NCBI GenBank assembly: GCA_963712655.1 | Contig: CAVQIT010000001.1 | Location: 269,268-333,267 of the forward strand | Length of the DNA stretch: 64,000 bases | Source: Pollutimonas sp963712655 | Lineage (GTDB): Bacteria; Pseudomonadota; Gammaproteobacteria; Burkholderiales; Burkholderiaceae_B | Reading direction: 5' to 3' | In this document: piece after piece, positions 62,980 through 64,000 of the stretch | How positions within the stretch are numbered: position 1 is the first letter of the stretch | Layout of the letters: every line of letters begins with the position of its first letter | Program-made: the position numbers and the translations under genes | Notes under the pieces: generated by a model | The model's database searches: none | Told to the model about the DNA's origin: nothing | The model's input: only the letters and a program-made list of their open reading frames with translations

Positions 62980-63639
62980 CTATTCGGGCAGATTGGCCAT
63001 GGAATGCCGCAAGGCGCGTACCAGCGTTTGCAAGCGCTGGTCCTGGATATTGGATTGTTTCAGCGCTTGCGCGGTTTCAAGCACGTATTCGATGCAGGGC
63101 CCATATGAGCCGTGGGCATTCCGCACGATACTGATCAGCCTGTCGATGGGCAGGCCGCGCACGTAAGCATCGGTGTTGCGGTTCATGGTGAAGGCCAGCG
63201 CGCTGATCGCGCCCTGTTCCGTGCGGCACTTGAGCCATCTTGGAATATAAGCGCCGCTGGGCATTTCGCGGCGCCACAGGGCTTCCATGGTGGCGGGAAC
63301 TTTGCCGGCCGGAATCCGGTAGGCCATGCCCCGGCAGGAGCCGCCGGCATCCAGGCCGAACACCAGGCCGGGCTGGTCGGGGGTGCCGCGGTTGACCCGC
63401 GACCACAGGCACAGCGCGCGGTGATAGCCATGCAGCAAGGCCGCCCGCTGTTCGGTGAACTCGAATTCGGGCCGCCAGATAAGCGAGCCGTATCCGTATA
63501 CCCAGATATCTTCGTCGGCCTTCCAGCCGGCCAGCGCGGCGAGCATGGATGCGTGGCGTTCGGCTTCGGTCAACAGGCGGAAGCTGGCGGGGGCGGGGGC
63601 GGGTGCCGGGTGCGATTCGGGAGTAAAGATGCGGTTCAC
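62980..63639 (-). CDS. chaC: gamma-glutamylcyclotransferase (ChaC family)
   Basis: A 219-residue ChaC-type enzyme that cleaves gamma-glutamyl peptides such as glutathione to 5-oxoproline. The substrate loop YGYGSLIWRPEF is present near residue 48, with RGMAYRIP and the glutamate of MPSGAYIPRW region typical of the family. It is the last leftward gene; only repeats and untranslated sequence lie upstream to the window edge. Confidence 0.92.
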   Translation of the reverse strand: MNRIFTPESHPAPAPAPASFRLLTEAERHASMLAALAGWKADEDIWVYGYGSLIWRPEFEFTEQRAALLHGYHRALCLWSRVNRGTPDQPGLVFGLDAGGSCRGMAYRIPAGKVPATMEALWRREMPSGAYIPRWLKCRTEQGAISALAFTMNRNTDAYVRGLPIDRLISIVRNAHGSYGPCIEYVLETAQALKQSNIQDQRLQTLVRALRHSMANLPE

Positions 63640-64000
63640 GTGTGTTGGCCAGAATGGTTCAAATCGGCGATGCCATTATTTTAGATCACTTGCCCGGCCC
63701 TACGGGTGAGCTGGCCAACGCCGCGCTGGCCGAATTGCAAATGTTCGCCGTAGCGGCGGCTACGCCTGCGCTTCGCGCCTTGCCGGCGCGGCGTTGACCG
63801 GCCACGCGGGCGGGGATTTAGCGTCAACAAGCTAGCTCTAATGGTGCTTGCTTAGGCCGTTGCGAACGACCGTAGCACGGGATAGCGATACGATCGCCCG
63901 GCGGCGAGAGCCAAGGTGCCACGGTCGTTTGAGTCGTCTACTGGCGATGTTCGTATTGTCTACTGGCAGGGTGCGTATCGTTTGCTGGCGGATGTTCGTG
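63640..64000. other. intergenic region and possible IS end at the right edge
   Basis: The first 160 bp hold no convincing gene. From 63800 the sequence has a different look, and from 63936 three 22-bp tandem units run to the edge (separate entry). Confidence 0.5.
63936..64000. repeat. 22-bp tandem repeats at the window edge
   Basis: Units start at 63936, 63958 and 63980 and share GT(C/T)T(A/G)CTGGC followed by a G-rich GATGTTCGT- or GGGTGCGT-like end. The third runs to the last base, so the array may continue. Multiple ~20-bp repeats at the ends are a feature of IS21-family elements, which is the most likely explanation. Confidence 0.65.

Noticed and set aside
63654..63797. 47-codon plus-strand ORF containing PGPTGE
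   Set aside because: No ribosome site and no further match; the short PGPTGE motif recalls the end of PutA but is too little to call a remnant.

Overview
This 64 kb, GC-rich window looks like chromosomal DNA from a betaproteobacterium, most likely order Burkholderiales and perhaps Alcaligenaceae. The evidence is the BoxR-controlled box (aerobic benzoyl-CoA) cluster, the GcvA-type LysR regulator and the type VI secretion (T6SS) gene types. The family assignment is an inference from gene content. No rRNA, tRNA, CRISPR array or intact insertion sequence was seen.

Region 1 (1-10831) is a benzoate degradation cluster. The gene boxR sits between two divergent units. Leftward run a DUF4863 gene, the ring-cleavage aldehyde dehydrogenase (boxD), benzoate-CoA ligase and a truncated alpha/beta hydrolase. 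Rightward run boxC, boxB, boxA and a MaoC-type hydratase. Together they encode benzoate to benzoyl-CoA, its 2,3-epoxide, 3,4-didehydroadipyl-CoA semialdehyde and the acid. TGCA boxes, the known target motif of BzdR/BoxR-type regulators, overlap both control regions. As given, boxA carries a one-base frameshift.

Region 2 (10895-16695) holds glutaryl-CoA dehydrogenase, a thiamine-diphosphate enzyme broken by three single-base indels, a divergent LysR regulator and gamma-glutamyltransferase.

Region 3 (16758-26566) is a signalling locus. A tightly coupled leftward operon encodes a formyltransferase-fold protein, DapF, a small membrane sensor, a large membrane PP2C/SpoIIE phosphatase, a sensor-MFS fusion (one frameshift) and an ABC-type substrate-binding protein. 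Divergently transcribed are an RsbW-type anti-sigma kinase and a STAS antagonist. This is a complete partner-switching set, placed directly upstream of the T6SS.

Region 4 (26926-56724) is a T6SS with all thirteen core components: tssB, tssC, hcp, tssE, tssF, tssG, tssH, vgrG, an adaptor/PAAR cassette, a second vgrG, tssJ, tssK, tssL, tssM and a convergent tssA. No Fha, PpkA, PppA or TagF gene is present. The cassette contains a DUF2169-repeat-pentapeptide fusion (three frameshifts), a second pentapeptide protein, DUF3540, a DUF4150 PAAR-like protein and an unknown protein. The first vgrG has lost its long C-terminal tail to frameshifts; the second keeps it.

Region 5 (56813-64000) is all leftward: an OmpR-type regulator with an apparent AUA start, a MASE1 hybrid histidine kinase, purU, an LhgO-like oxidase, a flavin reductase, pdxH and chaC. 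The window ends in 22-bp tandem repeats that resemble the end of an IS21-type element.

Frameshifts cluster in five genes while most of the other long genes are clean. Either sequencing indels or real decay could explain them, and the sequence alone cannot decide.
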